A stretch of 64,000 nucleotides of DNA from Oscillospiraceae bacterium (GCA_017519975.1 JAFWRM010000001.1:62001-126000), one strand, 5' to 3'. Counted from the stretch's first letter, positions 45,924 to 54,880 are shown. Notes: a model not told the origin generated them from the sequence alone. A program made the numbers and translations.

Positions 45924-46688
45924 TCACAGACAGATGCCGAACTCATCCTTCAGCGTCTGAAGCAGTTCTTCTTCCGAGGAGAGTTTTCTCTCCGTCACCT
46001 TTCCGTTATCGTGACATTTGTAAACGTCGCCGGTGATGCTCTTGCTTCCGGTATCCGTCGTAAGGTTCACCAGCAGCATCATCTGAAAATAGCTGTCCGG
46101 CGCCATGGCGATCTGATAGTTCAGCGGGATGAAATCTATCGGCAGGAACGGGCGGTCGTCAAAGGATATGACTTTCTTGTCCCCATCCTCTTCGTGCCGG
46201 CAGACGTTCGTGAAATTTCCCTCCGGTCTGATGAAAAACCCTTCCGCCTCCCCGTCGAAGGGGACAGCGCAGTGGGCGGAAGGTCCGCCGTAGCCGACGT
46301 CCGCAAAATACTTCTTCCCGTCGATGGTCACGATGCTGGCCCTGTGGGACAGCGGACGGAGCATATCGAATCCGTACCGTATGCGGCAGGCCACCGGATA
46401 AACGTCGTATCCCACCGCCTGCAGCAGGGCGTAGAACAGCGCGTTGAGTTCAAAACAGTACCCGCCGCGGCGCCGGCTCACGATCTTGTCGAACAGCGCC
46501 GGGATCCCCAGATCCGGACAGGCTCTGTCCCGATAGACCGTGAGATCTTCAAAGGGCACATGGGTCAGCTGCGCGTAGATCAGCCGGTCCAGATTCTCTT
46601 TCGTTGGCTCCAGCGTATCCTCCTGGATCCCGATCCTGCGCAGATAGGCGGCAAGATCGGGCAGCGGTTCCGTCAGTGCGCTGTACAT
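45924..46688 (-). CDS. arylamine N-acetyltransferase (NAT)
   Basis: A 254-aa protein with the complete NAT catalytic triad: Cys78 in RRRGGYCFELN, His115 in LSHRASIV and Asp130 in KYFADVGYGGPS. It transfers acetyl or another acyl group from CoA to arylamines or hydrazines, and related proteins make amide bonds in secondary metabolism. The C-terminal part (RKLSSEEELLQTLKDEFGI) is also typical. GGGGAGGAG is upstream of the start. The DUF169 gene starts 30 bases beyond its stop, so they are probably co-transcribed. Confidence 0.93.
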   Translation of the reverse strand: MYSALTEPLPDLAAYLRRIGIQEDTLEPTKENLDRLIYAQLTHVPFEDLTVYRDRACPDLGIPALFDKIVSRRRGGYCFELNALFYALLQAVGYDVYPVACRIRYGFDMLRPLSHRASIVTIDGKKYFADVGYGGPSAHCAVPFDGEAEGFFIRPEGNFTNVCRHEEDGDKKVISFDDRPFLPIDFIPLNYQIAMAPDSYFQMMLLVNLTTDTGSKSITGDVYKCHDNGKVTERKLSSEEELLQTLKDEFGICL

Positions 46689-46731
46689 AGGCGTCTCCTC
46701 CCCTTCGGTTCTTTTTCAAACGCGGCCAGGA

Positions 46732-46965
46732 TCACCAGTCCGCCATCACGGCGATGATCTCCGCTTCATAATCCCCGTCGTAATCTTCCATGCGTCCCCA
46801 ACTGCGGACGTTGCTGGAGCAGCCCGGTTCCTCCGGCGGATATTCCCAGATGTGATAGGCCAGCCCGCGCCGGATAAATTCGATCCCTCCGCATCCGTCG
46901 TTCTCCGAATACTCGTAGGGGATCTGTTTTTCCTTCAGAAACTGCTGGATCCTTTCCAGGCGCAT
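46732..46965 (-). CDS. small hypothetical protein
   Basis: A 77-aa acidic protein (LKEKQIPYEYSENDGCGGIEFIRRGLAYHIWEYP...). It has a good ribosome site (AAAGGAA) and codon use like its neighbours. It is not a recognised family member; a compact alpha/beta shape with helix, strand and acidic tail (YDGDYEAEIIAVMADW) can be guessed from the pattern. It is located 43 bases before the NAT gene on the same strand. Confidence 0.65.
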   Translation of the reverse strand: MRLERIQQFLKEKQIPYEYSENDGCGGIEFIRRGLAYHIWEYPPEEPGCSSNVRSWGRMEDYDGDYEAEIIAVMADW

Positions 46966-47039
46966 ACGGCCATTCCTTTCTCCGAACCTCTGGCGCGGAA
47001 AAGCTTCCGCGCCAGACGTATCTTCTGCTTTCTTACCCG

Positions 47040-47684
47040 TTACAGAATCTCCCGGATCTTTGCCGCCATGGCCTCCGCGACGGCGGCGTGAGCTGCCGCG
47101 TCCAGATGGATCCCCTCATAATCCGTGGTGGAAGCCACCTGTCCCAGATCGATGTAGTCACATCCGTACATGTCCGCCGTGCGGCGGTAGCAGGCCGCCA
47201 GCGCGCGGGATTTTTCTATGCTCTCCATCGTGGTGATGCCGTCCGGAAGGCGCAGAGCCGCCTCCCCGATGGGTACGGGCACAGCCACCAGCACCTTCGG
47301 CACGGGCATGCCCATGTATACGGAAGGATCCTTTGCCACCTGGATCAGGCGCCCCAGCCCCATGGCGATCTCCGGGGGATTCGCGCCGACCAGATTGCGG
47401 CAGTCGTTGGTGCCCAGCATGATGATGACCAGATCCAGCGGAGCGTGCGTCTCCAGGCAGGGGCGGAGATAGGCGAGCCCGCTGCGGTTCGGAGAGGTGG
47501 GATCGTCGAACACGGTCGTGCGTCCGCTCAGCCCCTCCTCGATGACCCGGTACTCCGGCCCCAGCAGCGTCTGAAGCTTTCCCGGCCAGCGGACGGACAG
47601 GTCGTGACGTCCGAACTGCCCGTGCACCCATTCCGGGGACAGGCCGTAGGTATTGGAATCGCCGAAACAGAGAATATGTTTCAT
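47040..47684 (-). CDS. SGNH/GDSL hydrolase
   Basis: A 214-aa esterase of the SGNH type: block I GDSNTYGL (Ser10), block III GTNDCRN, and block V DYEGIHLDAAAHA with the Asp and His of the triad. No signal peptide is present, so it acts inside the cell on an acyl ester or acetylated sugar. ATG at 47684 follows AAAGGAGAAGG; a longer frame without a site overlaps the upstream gene. The adjacent gene upstream is a metallo-hydrolase, 20 bases away. Confidence 0.88.
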   Translation of the reverse strand: MKHILCFGDSNTYGLSPEWVHGQFGRHDLSVRWPGKLQTLLGPEYRVIEEGLSGRTTVFDDPTSPNRSGLAYLRPCLETHAPLDLVIIMLGTNDCRNLVGANPPEIAMGLGRLIQVAKDPSVYMGMPVPKVLVAVPVPIGEAALRLPDGITTMESIEKSRALAACYRRTADMYGCDYIDLGQVASTTDYEGIHLDAAAHAAVAEAMAAKIREIL

Positions 47685-47703
47685 GATCCTTCTCCTTTGC
47701 CGA

Positions 47704-48603
47704 TCAATGGATGTCTTCCGCCCGGGTCTCCTCGATGGAGGCCACGGAATCATCCTCCCAGTTCCATTCGCGTCCGCCCTTGAAGACGCTGGCGTTCATG
47801 TCGTTGGACAGCATCACCAGGCTGGCGTCCGGCGTGCGCTTGCACATCTCATAGAAAAACTCGGCGTCCGTTGCCGTATTGTCCACGCACCACTCGGTAT
47901 CCTCCAGATACTTGCGCATGAAGTCCAGGCAGGTATAGTCGAACGGGGTGTTGGGTTTGGCGTGGCCGGGGATGATCACCAGCGGATCCAGCGCCTGGAT
48001 GAAATCGATGTCCTCCATCCACAGGGCACGCTCCGCCTTGCTCACCTCGCAGGTGAAGGGGTGCGCCTCATTGAAAATGATGTCGCTGCCGTAGGCTACG
48101 CGGATGGAAGGCACCCAGACCAGCGTGTTGTAGCGCAGATCGCCCATGCGGTTGAAGAAGATCTTGACCTCCTGGCCGTCCACCAGGATCGTGTCCCCCT
48201 CGATGGGCTGATATTCCACCGTCTTGTAGCACATTCTCGTCTTGCCGATAACGTCCTCCCAATGCTCCAGCTTGTCGCAGAACTGGGTGTTGATGGTATG
48301 GCACACGTCCGCCGGCGCAATGCACTTCACGCCGGGGAACTGCTCGGCAATGTACGCCGTGCCCCAGTAATGATCGGGATGGGCGTGGGTCACGTAGATA
48401 TGCGTCAGTTCCCGCTTCAGGTCCATGATCTCCGCGGCCACGCGCAGGGCGTTCGGCCTCGTCCACTGGGTATCGACTACGATGGCCTCAGTCTCGCCGT
48501 AGATGATGACGGAAGCCACGTTGAAGCCGGACTCCTCCGCGATGCACACCCGGACCTTCAGCTGGCCCCGCTCAAAAGAAAAATCCCGGATCTCCATTGA
48601 CAT
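47704..48603 (-). CDS. metallo-beta-lactamase-fold hydrolase
   Basis: A 299-aa MBL-fold protein. The metal motif is THAHPDHYWG (HxHxDH), with further ligands probably His in AHPFTCE and in IPGHAKPN. Families with this shape include lactonases, thioesterases and glyoxalase II types; substrate unclear. Start: ATG at 48603 with AAGGAG at 8 bases; the GTG at 48612 is less suitable. It starts the transcript that continues into the SGNH hydrolase. Confidence 0.87.
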   Translation of the reverse strand: MSMEIRDFSFERGQLKVRVCIAEESGFNVASVIIYGETEAIVVDTQWTRPNALRVAAEIMDLKRELTHIYVTHAHPDHYWGTAYIAEQFPGVKCIAPADVCHTINTQFCDKLEHWEDVIGKTRMCYKTVEYQPIEGDTILVDGQEVKIFFNRMGDLRYNTLVWVPSIRVAYGSDIIFNEAHPFTCEVSKAERALWMEDIDFIQALDPLVIIPGHAKPNTPFDYTCLDFMRKYLEDTEWCVDNTATDAEFFYEMCKRTPDASLVMLSNDMNASVFKGGREWNWEDDSVASIEETRAEDIH

Positions 48604-48650
48604 ATTTGACACTCCTTCTTGTATGGTTTATGTTTAAATCAGATACGCCT

Positions 48651-48679
48651 ATTATAACAGCCTGCCCCTGTCCCTGCAA
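48651..48679 (-). promoter_or_regulatory. promoter of the MBL hydrolase gene
   Basis: TTGCAG (48674-48679), a 17-base spacer and TATAAT (48651-48656). Confidence 0.75.
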
Positions 48680-48723
48680 TCGCTGTTTTGCGGGAGCGTG
48701 GGACCCGAAACGGAGGAACAGCC

Positions 48724-48993
48724 ATGGAATTCACCTATGAAAAGAGCCGTATTTTTCTGAAAGGCACCGACGGAGCCGCGATCGCCGAGATCACCTTTCC
48801 CATCGCGGACGGCGTTGCGACCATCGACCACACCTTTGTCGACTCCAGTCTCCGCGGCCAGGGTATGGCCGGAAAACTGGTGACCGCCGCGGTCAACGCC
48901 ATCCGGGCCTGCGGGCTGCATGTCCGTCCGACCTGCAGCTACGCCGCAAAGTGGTTTGCCGACCACCCCGATCAGCAGGATCTGCTCGTCTGA
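48724..48993 (+). CDS. GNAT-fold acetyltransferase-like protein (Acetyltransf_CG type)
   Basis: An 89-aa protein of the short GNAT group (YidJ/Gcn5-related): ITFPIADGVATIDHTFVDSSLRGQGMAGKLV contains the acetyl-CoA loop LRGQGMAGKL, and RPTCSYAAKWFADHP is the usual end of the family. Short members are thought to bind acyl-CoA, with few known substrates. ATG follows GGAGG; an earlier frame in the same register has no site. Divergent from the MBL gene. Confidence 0.85.
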   Translation: MEFTYEKSRIFLKGTDGAAIAEITFPIADGVATIDHTFVDSSLRGQGMAGKLVTAAVNAIRACGLHVRPTCSYAAKWFADHPDQQDLLV

Positions 48994-49004
48994 ACCACCA
49001 CAGG

Positions 49005-49042
49005 AAAACAGAAGCCCCCGCCGCGGCGGGGGCTTCTGTTTT
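49005..49042. terminator. bidirectional terminator
   Basis: AAAACAGAAGCCCCCGCC and its exact complement around a GC centre, with A/T tails on both strands, between the convergent GNAT gene and the rubredoxin gene. Confidence 0.88.
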
Positions 49043-49054
49043 ATCATGCTTCTC

Positions 49055-49669
49055 TTACTCCAATGGGCTGAAATCCGAAGCGGGATGCTTGCAGATGGGG
49101 CAGATGAAATCGGGCGGGAGCTCGTCGCCCTCATAGATGTATCCGCAGATGTTGCAGATGAATCCCTTTTTCTTCTGCTCTTCCTTCTTCGGTTTCGGTT
49201 TGGTATTGGCGTGATAGTAGGCATAGGTGATGGGAGCTCCGCTGCCGGTCTTTCCGGCTTCCGTCACCTCCGCGATGAACAGGGTGTGGCTGCCCAGATC
49301 CGTGGTGCCGATCACCTTTCCGGAGATGAAGCCGCAGGTGTGCACAAAATGATAGCGGCAGCCGTTGGCACTGGTACGGCTCATGGTGCAGTTCTCATAC
49401 TTGTTCACGTCCCGGCCGCTCTGGAAGCCGAAATGCTGGAACAGGCCGAAGGGGGCGTCTTCCGCGAGGATGGACACGTTGAATATCCCCGTCTTCACGA
49501 TCACGTCGTGCGTATAGTTGGCCTTGTTGACGGCGATGGTGATGATCTGAGGATCGGAGGCCGCCTGACACACCGTGTTGATGATGCATCCGGTATCCTT
49601 CTCTCCGTCGTTCGCGGACAGGATGAACAGTCCGTAGGTGAGGTCTCTGTATACGCTGGTATCGATCAT
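49055..49669 (-). CDS. hrb: high-molecular-weight rubredoxin (flavin reductase + rubredoxin)
   Basis: A 204-aa fusion. Residues 1-160 are a FMN-binding flavin-reductase-like domain (MIDTSVYRDLTYGLFILSANDG, CIINTVCQAASDP); after a lysine-rich linker comes a rubredoxin with two Cys pairs (FICNICGYIYEGDELPPDFICPICKHPASDF). It takes electrons from NAD(P)H and delivers them to the flavodiiron protein encoded next to it. Together they reduce O2 or NO in strict anaerobes such as Moorella. Start 49669 behind AAAGGAG. The gene for FprA lies 45 bases upstream. Confidence 0.92.
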   Translation of the reverse strand: MIDTSVYRDLTYGLFILSANDGEKDTGCIINTVCQAASDPQIITIAVNKANYTHDVIVKTGIFNVSILAEDAPFGLFQHFGFQSGRDVNKYENCTMSRTSANGCRYHFVHTCGFISGKVIGTTDLGSHTLFIAEVTEAGKTGSGAPITYAYYHANTKPKPKKEEQKKKGFICNICGYIYEGDELPPDFICPICKHPASDFSPLE

Positions 49670-49713
49670 TGGTACTTCTCCTTTCTCACGGGACAGGTTT
49701 TCTATCCCTGTTG

Positions 49714-50928
49714 TCATTCCTTCTCCGCCGTATGAGACGCGCCGGCAAGCGCGTCTGCCAGCGCTTCCACCTGCGGCAGCTGCTCCTCCGTCAGCGCGGA
49801 TTTCATCGTTACGACGGGTGCCAGGACCGTCATGTTCTTCATTCCCTCCAGAATGCCGGTCATCAGCTTTGCCGCCATGGGGCCCCAGCTTCCGTTCTCC
49901 ATCAGGCCGACGGTCCGGTTCTGCAGATTGTGTTCCGTCAGTGCCTCCAGCAGTTCCTTCATAGGTGTATAGATGCCGGCGTTGTAGGTGGCGGCGGCAA
50001 ACACCAGCCGGTTGTACCGGAAGCACTCGCTGAGGATTACGCTCTTGTGGGTCACGCTGCAGTCGTACAGCTTTGTTTTCACGCCCCGCCGGCGCAGCGC
50101 GGCGGCCAGCACCTCCGCGGCGTTCTCCGTATGGCCGTAGATGCTGGCGTAGGCGATGAGCACGCCGTCCTCCTCCGGCGTATAGGAGGACCATTTGTCA
50201 TACTTGTCCAGAATGCAGCCCAGGTCCTTCCGCCAGACGAACCCGTGCAGCGGGCAGATCATGGCGATGTCCGCTCCGGCGGCCTTCTTCAGCACCGCCT
50301 GCACCTGCGGGCCGTATTTCCCCACGATGTTCGTATAGTACCAGCGGGCCGCATCCAGATAATCCCTGTCAAAATCCACCTCATCGGCGAACAGGGCCCC
50401 ATCCTGGGCGCCGAACGTTCCAAATCCGTCGGCGGAAAACAGGATGCGGTCGGCGGCGTCGTAGGTCATCATGACCTCCGGCCAGTGGACCATGGGCGCC
50501 GCGATGAAGTTCAGGGAGTGTCTCCCCAGCTCCAGCGTATCGCCCTCCTTGATGACCTTCGCCTTTTCTGTCAGCTTCGGGCCGAAGAACTGGCCGATGA
50601 AGGTCAGCGCCTTGGCGCTGCAGACCACGGTCGCCTCCGGGTGTCTCGTCAGCACCGCCTCGATCAGCGCCGCGTGGTCCGGCTCCATGTGCTGGACGAT
50701 CAGGTAATCCAGTCCGCGTCCGCCCAGGGCGTATTCCAGATTTTCCAGAAACAGTCCGGCGATCGCCTTGTCCGCGGTGTCCATCAACGCCGTCTTTTCA
50801 TCCAGCAGCAGATAGGAATTATACGCTACGCCGCGCTCGATGGGGTATACGCCCTCAAACAGGGAGATCCTTCGGTCGTTGCCTCCCAGCCAGATGACGT
50901 CTTCCGTTACTTTTTTCGTACAATGCAT
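49714..50928 (-). CDS. fprA: A-type flavodiiron protein
   Basis: A 404-aa flavoprotein. The N-terminal diiron MBL domain has QHMEPDH (H80, E82, D84, H85), VHWPE, and FSADGFG, with a further His in CPLHGFVWRK. The C-terminal flavodoxin domain starts with VLIAYASIYGHTENAAEVLA (FMN loop). It reduces O2 to water or NO to N2O, protecting the anaerobic enzymes of this organism. The partner rubredoxin-reductase lies just downstream. The start has a GAGAGA-type site and is otherwise unambiguous from family length. Confidence 0.95.
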   Translation of the reverse strand: MHCTKKVTEDVIWLGGNDRRISLFEGVYPIERGVAYNSYLLLDEKTALMDTADKAIAGLFLENLEYALGGRGLDYLIVQHMEPDHAALIEAVLTRHPEATVVCSAKALTFIGQFFGPKLTEKAKVIKEGDTLELGRHSLNFIAAPMVHWPEVMMTYDAADRILFSADGFGTFGAQDGALFADEVDFDRDYLDAARWYYTNIVGKYGPQVQAVLKKAAGADIAMICPLHGFVWRKDLGCILDKYDKWSSYTPEEDGVLIAYASIYGHTENAAEVLAAALRRRGVKTKLYDCSVTHKSVILSECFRYNRLVFAAATYNAGIYTPMKELLEALTEHNLQNRTVGLMENGSWGPMAAKLMTGILEGMKNMTVLAPVVTMKSALTEEQLPQVEALADALAGASHTAEKE

Positions 50929-50961
50929 GCTCGGTCTCTCTTTCCGCCGGCTCTGCCGGCC

Positions 50962-52548
50962 TTAATACTTTTTCGTGCCGAACAGGCCGCGGATGACGGC
51001 GGCCGATCCGGAGCGCATGACGGAGCTCAGCGCGTTGCTGGCCGCCCGTTTCACAATGGTCCCGGTGCTGGTGATCTTTCCGCCGGTCAGCGAGTTGACG
51101 ATGTTCCTTCCCACGGCGCTGGCTACGGTGGAGGCTGCGGCGCTGGCTGCCCGCTCCCCGACCTTCTTCCTTTTCTCCGCCTCCCGAAGGGCGGCCTTTT
51201 CTTCCTTCCGTCGGATCTTCTCCTGCTTTTCCGCCTCCGCTGCCGCCAGAGCTTCCCGCTCCAGCTGCTTCTCAGCCTCCGTCAGGATCTCATAGGCGGA
51301 GCGGCGATCCACGTTTCCGTCGTATTTCAGACTCATCTCATCGGTGTTGATCACCCGGCGCACCGCGCCGCTGTCCGCCTCCCCCAAGCGGCTCTGGGGC
51401 GGCAGGATCCTGGCCCGCTGTACCACGGAAGGCACGCCGTCCTTGTCCAGAAAGCTGACCAGCGCCTCGCCGACTCCCAGTTCCTGGATGACGGCCTCCG
51501 TACGAAACGCCGGATTGGCACGGAAGGAGTCCGCCACCGCCCGTATCGCCTTCTGCTCGGCGGGCGTATAGGCGCGCAGCGCGTGCTGCACCTTGTTGGA
51601 CAGCTGTGCCAGAACCTCATTCGGAATATCCGACGGGCTCTGGGTGACAAAATAGACGCCTACGCCTTTGGATCGTATCAGCTTTACGATCTGGATGATC
51701 TTCTGCAGCAGCGCCTTGTTGATGTCCTCGAACAGCAGATGCGCCTCGTCGAAGAAGAAGACCATCCTCGGCTTTTCCGGATCTCCCACCTCCGGCAGAC
51801 GTTCGAACAGTTCGGAAAGCATCCACAGCAGGAAGGTGGAGTATACCGTGGGGCTTTGGATCAGCCGCTTGGCGCTGAGGATGTTGACGTACCCGCGTCC
51901 GTACGCGTCCGTACGGATCCAGTCCACGATGTCCAGCGCCGGCTCCCCGAAAAACCGCTCTCCGCCTTCGGTCTCGAAGGCCAGCAGCGCCCGTTGGATG
52001 GCGCCGATGCTGGCGGAGGATACCGTTCCGTATGTGACGGTGTACTCCGCGCGGTTCCGGCCCACGTAGGTCAGCATGCTGCGCAGATCCTTCAGATCCA
52101 GCAGCAGCAGGCCCTGGTCGTCCGCGACGCGGAACACCAGATTCAGCACGCCGCTCTGGACCTCCGTCAGTCCGAGCAGCCGGCTGAGCAGCAGCGGCCC
52201 CATGTCGCTGACGGTGATCCGGACGGGGATCCCTTCCTCCCCGAACAGATCCCAGAACCGGGTGGGATAGGAGCGGAACGCGAAATCCTCCATGCCGAAG
52301 CGGGCAATGCGTTCACGCATGTTCTCCGTATCGACGCCCGGCTGACACATGCCGGACAGATCGCCCTTCACGTCGGAAAAGAATACGGGAACGCCCATAT
52401 CGGAAAACGCTTCCGCCATCACCTTCAGTGTGACGGTCTTTCCGGTGCCGGTGGCCCCGGCGATCAGTCCGTGGCGGTTGGCCAGAGACGGCTCCAGGAA
52501 TATCCTGTCCTCCGCTTTGGCGATCCACAGCTTCCGATCCTGTACCAT
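50962..52548 (-). CDS. HerA-type ATPase/helicase, DUF853 (YjgR-like)
   Basis: A 528-aa P-loop ATPase: Walker A GATGTGKT (31-38), Walker B VFFFDEAHLLF, and a sensor with FVTQSPSDIP. The middle has the DUF853 sequence with SVL/ SYPTRFWD near 95. The C-terminal 130 residues are a highly charged, alanine-rich coiled-coil with a hydrophobic end (SALSSVMRSGSAAVIRGLFG). The family is found in most bacteria but its job is not known, possibly DNA translocation. ATG at 52548 is 6 bases behind GGGAGGGG. It is followed by the flavodiiron gene 34 bases downstream. Confidence 0.88.
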   Translation of the reverse strand: MVQDRKLWIAKAEDRIFLEPSLANRHGLIAGATGTGKTVTLKVMAEAFSDMGVPVFFSDVKGDLSGMCQPGVDTENMRERIARFGMEDFAFRSYPTRFWDLFGEEGIPVRITVSDMGPLLLSRLLGLTEVQSGVLNLVFRVADDQGLLLLDLKDLRSMLTYVGRNRAEYTVTYGTVSSASIGAIQRALLAFETEGGERFFGEPALDIVDWIRTDAYGRGYVNILSAKRLIQSPTVYSTFLLWMLSELFERLPEVGDPEKPRMVFFFDEAHLLFEDINKALLQKIIQIVKLIRSKGVGVYFVTQSPSDIPNEVLAQLSNKVQHALRAYTPAEQKAIRAVADSFRANPAFRTEAVIQELGVGEALVSFLDKDGVPSVVQRARILPPQSRLGEADSGAVRRVINTDEMSLKYDGNVDRRSAYEILTEAEKQLEREALAAAEAEKQEKIRRKEEKAALREAEKRKKVGERAASAAASTVASAVGRNIVNSLTGGKITSTGTIVKRAASNALSSVMRSGSAAVIRGLFGTKKY

Positions 52549-52580
52549 GCGCATCCCCTCCCGTTTCATTCTCTGTTCTT

Positions 52581-52609
52581 ATCATACACGAATCCGTGCC
52601 GGCTCACAA
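52581..52609 (-). promoter_or_regulatory. promoter of the DUF853 gene
   Basis: TTGTGA (52604-52609), a 17-base spacer and TATGAT (52581-52586), reading toward the ATPase and possibly into fprA and hrb. Confidence 0.65.
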
Positions 52610-52650
52610 GAGCCGATCTCATCCTTCCGGGCTGTACGGATACGGAAGAA

Positions 52651-52693
52651 AAACGGCGGGACGGATGGCCGCAGCCAGTCCGTTCCGCCGTTT
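52651..52693 (-). terminator. terminator of the NifX-FKBP gene
   Basis: A long stem (AAACGGCGG...GATGGC with GCCAGTC...CCGCCGTTT, few mismatches) followed on the minus strand by TTTTTCTTCC. Confidence 0.8.
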
Positions 52694-52718
52694 CGGCTTC
52701 GCATCCGCAGTCGGGACG

Positions 52719-53573
52719 TCAGGCCTCCTGTACGTCCGTCAGCTCGATCGTGAAATTCAGTTCCTTGCCCGCCATCTCGTGGTTCGTATCGAAGGTCACG
52801 GTCTTGCCGTCCGTTGCGACGACCCGGGCAGGGACCTGGTCTCCGTACATGCTCTGCAGATACACCATCGTGCCGACGGTGAGATCTTCAGAACCGGGAA
52901 GCTGCGCGGTCTCGACCGTGAACACCGCCTGCGGGTCGGATTCTCCGTAGGCCTCCTCCGGCATCAGATGGACCTGACGTGTCTCCCCCACGTCCATCAC
53001 CGCCACGGCGGCGTCAAAGCCCGGAATCATCATGCCCATGCCGCAGATGAACTCCAGCGGCTCTCCACGGTCATAGGAAGAGTCGAACTGGGTCCCGTCG
53101 TTGAAAGTTCCACGGTAGTGGACGCGGCACTTTTTCCCCACGTTCTTGCCTTCGATCATCGGACCGTGATGGCATCCGTGGCATCCGCCGCACCCGTGGT
53201 CTCCGCAGTCGTGGTCCCCGCAGGAATGGCCTTCGCCATGGTCGTGATGGTCGCAGTTCACGCCGCTGTTCTCCAGCTGTCCCAGAAGCCACGCCGCCAC
53301 AGCCTCGTCTGCATCCCCGGAAGCGCCGGCGCAGAGCACGATGCCCGCCTCCGACAGCGCCGATGCGGCTCCCTGGCCAATGCCGCCGCAGATCAGCACG
53401 TCCACACCCTTCCCTGCGAGATAGTCCGCCAGAGCCTCATGACCGGAGCCGTCGGCGCCGACGATCTCCGTGGAGATCACTTTCCCGTCCTCGACGTTGT
53501 AGAGTTTGAACTGCTCCGTATGTCCGAAATGCTGAAAGACCTCTCCGTAATCATAAGTCACCGCTATTTTCAT
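52719..53573 (-). CDS. NifX/NafY-like domain fused to FKBP-type peptidyl-prolyl isomerase (SlyD-like)
   Basis: A 284-aa protein in two parts. Residues 1-105 match the dinitrogenase Fe-Mo cofactor-binding fold (MKIAVTYDYGEVFQHFGHTEQFKLYNV, CGGIGQGAASALSEAGI). Residues about 140-284 are an FKBP domain of SlyD type (VHYRGTFNDGTQFDSSYDRGEPLEF, IPGFDAAVAVMDVGE) with the IF domain. Between them is a metal-binding-type stretch (107-136) of about 15 His and Cys. SlyD proteins deliver nickel to hydrogenases; the combination suggests a metal chaperone, an inference. No nif genes are near. Confidence 0.9.
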   Translation of the reverse strand: MKIAVTYDYGEVFQHFGHTEQFKLYNVEDGKVISTEIVGADGSGHEALADYLAGKGVDVLICGGIGQGAASALSEAGIVLCAGASGDADEAVAAWLLGQLENSGVNCDHHDHGEGHSCGDHDCGDHGCGGCHGCHHGPMIEGKNVGKKCRVHYRGTFNDGTQFDSSYDRGEPLEFICGMGMMIPGFDAAVAVMDVGETRQVHLMPEEAYGESDPQAVFTVETAQLPGSEDLTVGTMVYLQSMYGDQVPARVVATDGKTVTFDTNHEMAGKELNFTIELTDVQEA

Positions 53574-53714
53574 TTCATAAATCCTCCCGATGTTTCCTCC
53601 GGCAGGACCGCAATCCCGCCTGTCGCAGTACGTTCAGTATACCACAGCGGTCAAGAGCGGCTTTCTTTTCGGGTTTTCCCGTAACGCGGCGGGCCCATTT
53701 CATCGTCCGGGGGC

Positions 53715-53743
53715 TTGCGCAGACTCCCGTCGTGCCCTACAAT
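53715..53743 (+). promoter_or_regulatory. promoter of the URO-D-like gene U2
   Basis: TTGCGC (53715-53720), a 17-base spacer and TACAAT (53738-53743), 42 bases before the gene. Confidence 0.75.
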
Positions 53744-53784
53744 GAAAGTATCAAAGAAACAGATACAGAGAGGAGCTGTCCTGA

Positions 53785-54801
53785 ATGACCGAACGCGAAA
53801 ACCTTCTGAAGGTATACCGGGGCGAGATCCCCGAATGGCTGCCCCGCTATTCCCTGGCACCAGCCATGCCCGGTTCCGGCCGGTTTCCCGCCAGCGCTCC
53901 CGTCGGGCCGTCAGTTCTTGGGCACAGACGTGTGAACGGCAGGGACGTTGACATCTGGGGAGTAGAGTACACCCCCACCGAGAGCACCGGCGGCATGGCG
54001 CTGCCGACCCCTGGCAAATTCATCCTGACGGACATCACAAAATGGCGTGATGTGATCAAGGCCCCCGATCTGTCCGGCGTGGACTGGGAGCGCATGGCCG
54101 CGGAGGATCTGAAGTATGTGAACCGTGAGGAGAGCGTCGTGGAGCTGATGACCCACGTCGGCTATTTCCAGCATCTGATGGAGTTCATGGGCTTTTCCGA
54201 AGGCCTGACCGCGATGTATGAGGAGCCGGAAGAAGTCATCGCCCTGTTCGAGTATCTGGCGGATTTCTACGACGACTGCTACCGGAAGGCCGCTGAGTAT
54301 TACAAGCCGGACGTTCTCTCCATCGTGGACGACACCGCCACGGCCAACAATCCCTTCTTCTCTCTGGACATGTACCGCGAACTGGTCAAGCCCTACCACG
54401 CACGGCTCGGAAAAATCGGTCTGGATCACGGTTGCTTCATCAACATGCATAACTGCGGCCGCTGTGAAGATTTCATCGAGGACTGGTTCGATTTCGGCGT
54501 TTCCATCTGGAACCCCGCCCAGGTCATGAACGATCTGACCGGCATCAAGAAAAAGTACGCCGGAAAGCTCACCCTGGTGGGCTGCTGGGACTCCTCCGGC
54601 CCCCCCGCCTGGCCCGGCGCCACGGAGGAGCTGGTACGCAGTGAAGTGAGAAAGTGCATCGACACCTTCGCCCCTAACGGCAACTTCGTGTTCTGGGGCA
54701 GCATCTATGGGCCGGAGAATGACCCGGACCGTCTGAACAAGACCCGCTGGCTGGCCGAGGAATATGAGAGCTACGGCCGCAGCTGGTACAAAAATCACTG
54801 A
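53785..54801 (+). CDS. uroporphyrinogen decarboxylase (URO-D)-family methyltransferase-like protein U2
   Basis: A 338-aa URO-D-superfamily protein only distantly like U1. The zinc-type motif is NMHNCGRCEDFIEDW, with a later Cys in LVGCWDSSG; the strand SIVDDTATANNPFFSL replaces the U1 one. It lacks the N-terminal Arg pattern of true heme-pathway URO-D, so methyl transfer to or from a corrinoid is more likely. It stands alone, between its promoter and a terminator, so the partner corrinoid protein is not visible. Start behind GAGGAG. Confidence 0.83.
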   Translation: MTERENLLKVYRGEIPEWLPRYSLAPAMPGSGRFPASAPVGPSVLGHRRVNGRDVDIWGVEYTPTESTGGMALPTPGKFILTDITKWRDVIKAPDLSGVDWERMAAEDLKYVNREESVVELMTHVGYFQHLMEFMGFSEGLTAMYEEPEEVIALFEYLADFYDDCYRKAAEYYKPDVLSIVDDTATANNPFFSLDMYRELVKPYHARLGKIGLDHGCFINMHNCGRCEDFIEDWFDFGVSIWNPAQVMNDLTGIKKKYAGKLTLVGCWDSSGPPAWPGATEELVRSEVRKCIDTFAPNGNFVFWGSIYGPENDPDRLNKTRWLAEEYESYGRSWYKNH

Positions 54802-54814
54802 CAGGAAGGTATCA

Positions 54815-54851
54815 AAAAAAGCCCCCGCGTCGCAAGGACGCGGGGCTTTTT
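54815..54851. terminator. bidirectional terminator
   Basis: AAAAAGCC/CCCGCGTC paired with GACGCGGGGCTTTTT (one bulged C), loop GCAAG, between convergent U2 and cstA. Confidence 0.85.
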
Positions 54852-54880
54852 CATGAGTGGGGGAATCGAAGCGTTCCGCC

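Noticed and set aside
49669-52950. A 1093-codon open frame on the plus strand
   Set aside because: Antisense to the flavodiiron and HerA-type genes, which carry all expected motifs; no recognisable protein.
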